From positions 3,372,501 to 3,436,500 of the forward strand of contig NZ_CP119409.1 in NCBI RefSeq assembly GCF_029223885.1: 64,000 nt of DNA, given 5' to 3'. The notes under the pieces were generated by a model. It was given only the letters and a program-made list of their open reading frames with translations. It was not told the origin of the DNA and did not search any database. The stretch comes from Pararhizobium gei. Lineage in GTDB: Bacteria; Pseudomonadota; Alphaproteobacteria; Rhizobiales; Rhizobiaceae. The position numbers and the translations under genes are program-made. Positions 63,413-64,000 of this stretch are shown one piece after another; the first letter of the stretch is position 1; every line of letters starts with the position of its first letter.

Positions 63413-64000
63413 TCGATCTTTCCGCAGCCCATATGGAATCGTTCCTGGAGATGATGAGCGCTGAGCGGGGAGCAGCCGACAACACGCTTCTGTCCTACGA
63501 GCACGACCTCGATGATGCCTCCTCCTTCCTGAAGCAGCGCGGCGTCAAGCCGACGGAAGCATCCTCCGACGATCTGCGCGCCTATCTCTCCCATCTTGCA
63601 AAGCAGGGGTTCAAGGCATCGTCCCAGGCAAGACGGCTGTCGACGCTGCGCCAGTTCTACAAATTCCTCTATGCCGAGGGCCTGCGCACCGACGACCCGA
63701 CAGGCGTCCTCGACGCGCCGAAGAAGGCGCGTGCGCTGCCGAAGGTCCTGAGCATCGACGACGTCTCGAAGCTCATTGACCGGGCCGGGCAGGAAGCGAC
63801 GACACCGGGAGGGGACATCGTCGGACGCCTGCGCATGCATGCGCTGATCGAGCTTCTCTACGCGACCGGCATGCGCGTCAGCGAACTCGTCGCCCTGCCC
63901 GCCTCGGTGCTCGCTCAGAACGGCCGCTTCCTCGTCATCCGCGGCAAAGGCAACAAGGAGCGCATGGTGCCGCTGTCGCATTCGGCGATCCGTGCCATGC
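63409..64000 (+). CDS. xerD: Site-specific tyrosine recombinase XerD (3' partial)
   Basis: The first 197 codons of a tyrosine recombinase run off the window edge. The N-terminal SAM-like domain ([40 protein letters not shown]) is followed by the first part of the catalytic domain, with the active Arg in [16 protein letters not shown] and the Lys strand [16 protein letters not shown]. XerD with XerC resolves chromosome dimers at dif. It is coupled to the 49-residue gene. Confidence 0.92.
   Translation, partial: MIDLSAAHMESFLEMMSAERGAADNTLLSYEHDLDDASSFLKQRGVKPTEASSDDLRAYLSHLAKQGFKASSQARRLSTLRQFYKFLYAEGLRTDDPTGVLDAPKKARALPKVLSIDDVSKLIDRAGQEATTPGGDIVGRLRMHALIELLYATGMRVSELVALPASVLAQNGRFLVIRGKGNKERMVPLSHSAIRAM

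Noticed and set aside
1..64000. Search for CRISPR arrays, insertion sequences, phage genes and rRNA
   Set aside because: No regularly spaced repeats, transposase or integrase (other than xerD) or rRNA sequence was seen by eye.

Overview
The window reads as a stretch of an alphaproteobacterial chromosome from the order Rhizobiales, most likely family Rhizobiaceae. The composition is GC-rich with dense genes. Several lineage-typical items point this way: a TIGR02302-type giant membrane protein, cobST for aerobic cobalamin synthesis beside a J-domain gene, DUF1178, DUF2125 and DUF6894 proteins, an argH-lipoprotein-lysA operon, a CtrA-type box between ftsEX and a membrane-protein gene, and GGAAC-N16-nGTT promoters of the general-stress (EcfG) type. 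I did not identify the species.

Layout. 1-9.6 kb: ubiG and a DUF3616 gene, then a minus-strand run (comF, grxC, nitrilase-like amidohydrolase, DUF1178), an isolated Flp pilin, and a minus-strand run ppiC-argJ-GNAT-mutT. 9.8-17.3 kb: secA with a sigma70-like promoter and terminator, a polysaccharide flippase overlapping a FemAB/BioF2-type acyltransferase, and an acyl-CoA synthetase. 17.3-23.3 kb: a compact accessory-looking segment of mostly very small genes, a Crp/Fnr regulator, a single-domain response regulator and two convergent Ku genes. It carries six GGAAC-N16-nGTT promoters and ends at the 3' end of a tRNA-Leu(CAA) gene. 23.6-33.6 kb: dsbB, an HNH nuclease, alkA, gluQ, a YihY protein, a corrinoid adenosyltransferase, a rhomboid protease and the etfBA-hbd fatty-acid oxidation group. 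33.8-42.1 kb: argH-lipoprotein-lysA-TIGR02302 on the minus strand, with tlpA diverging. 42.1-51.8 kb: ftsEX with ydcF and plsC, hpt, a CpdR-like regulator, hisC-tyrC and gloB. 51.8-64 kb: an aromatic amino-acid exporter-like gene, rpmB, yhhQ behind a candidate preQ1-type riboswitch, cobST plus a J-domain gene, bolA, the aroK-aroB-hemolysin operon and the start of xerD.

Most of the window is conserved housekeeping content. The two parts that stand out are the stress segment at 17.3-23.3 kb and the yhhQ leader at 54.18-54.27 kb. In the stress segment, end-joining repair and several unknown small proteins appear to sit under one extracytoplasmic sigma factor. In the yhhQ leader, a short pseudoknot with an A-rich linker includes the start codon itself. 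No insertion sequence, phage gene, CRISPR array or rRNA was seen.
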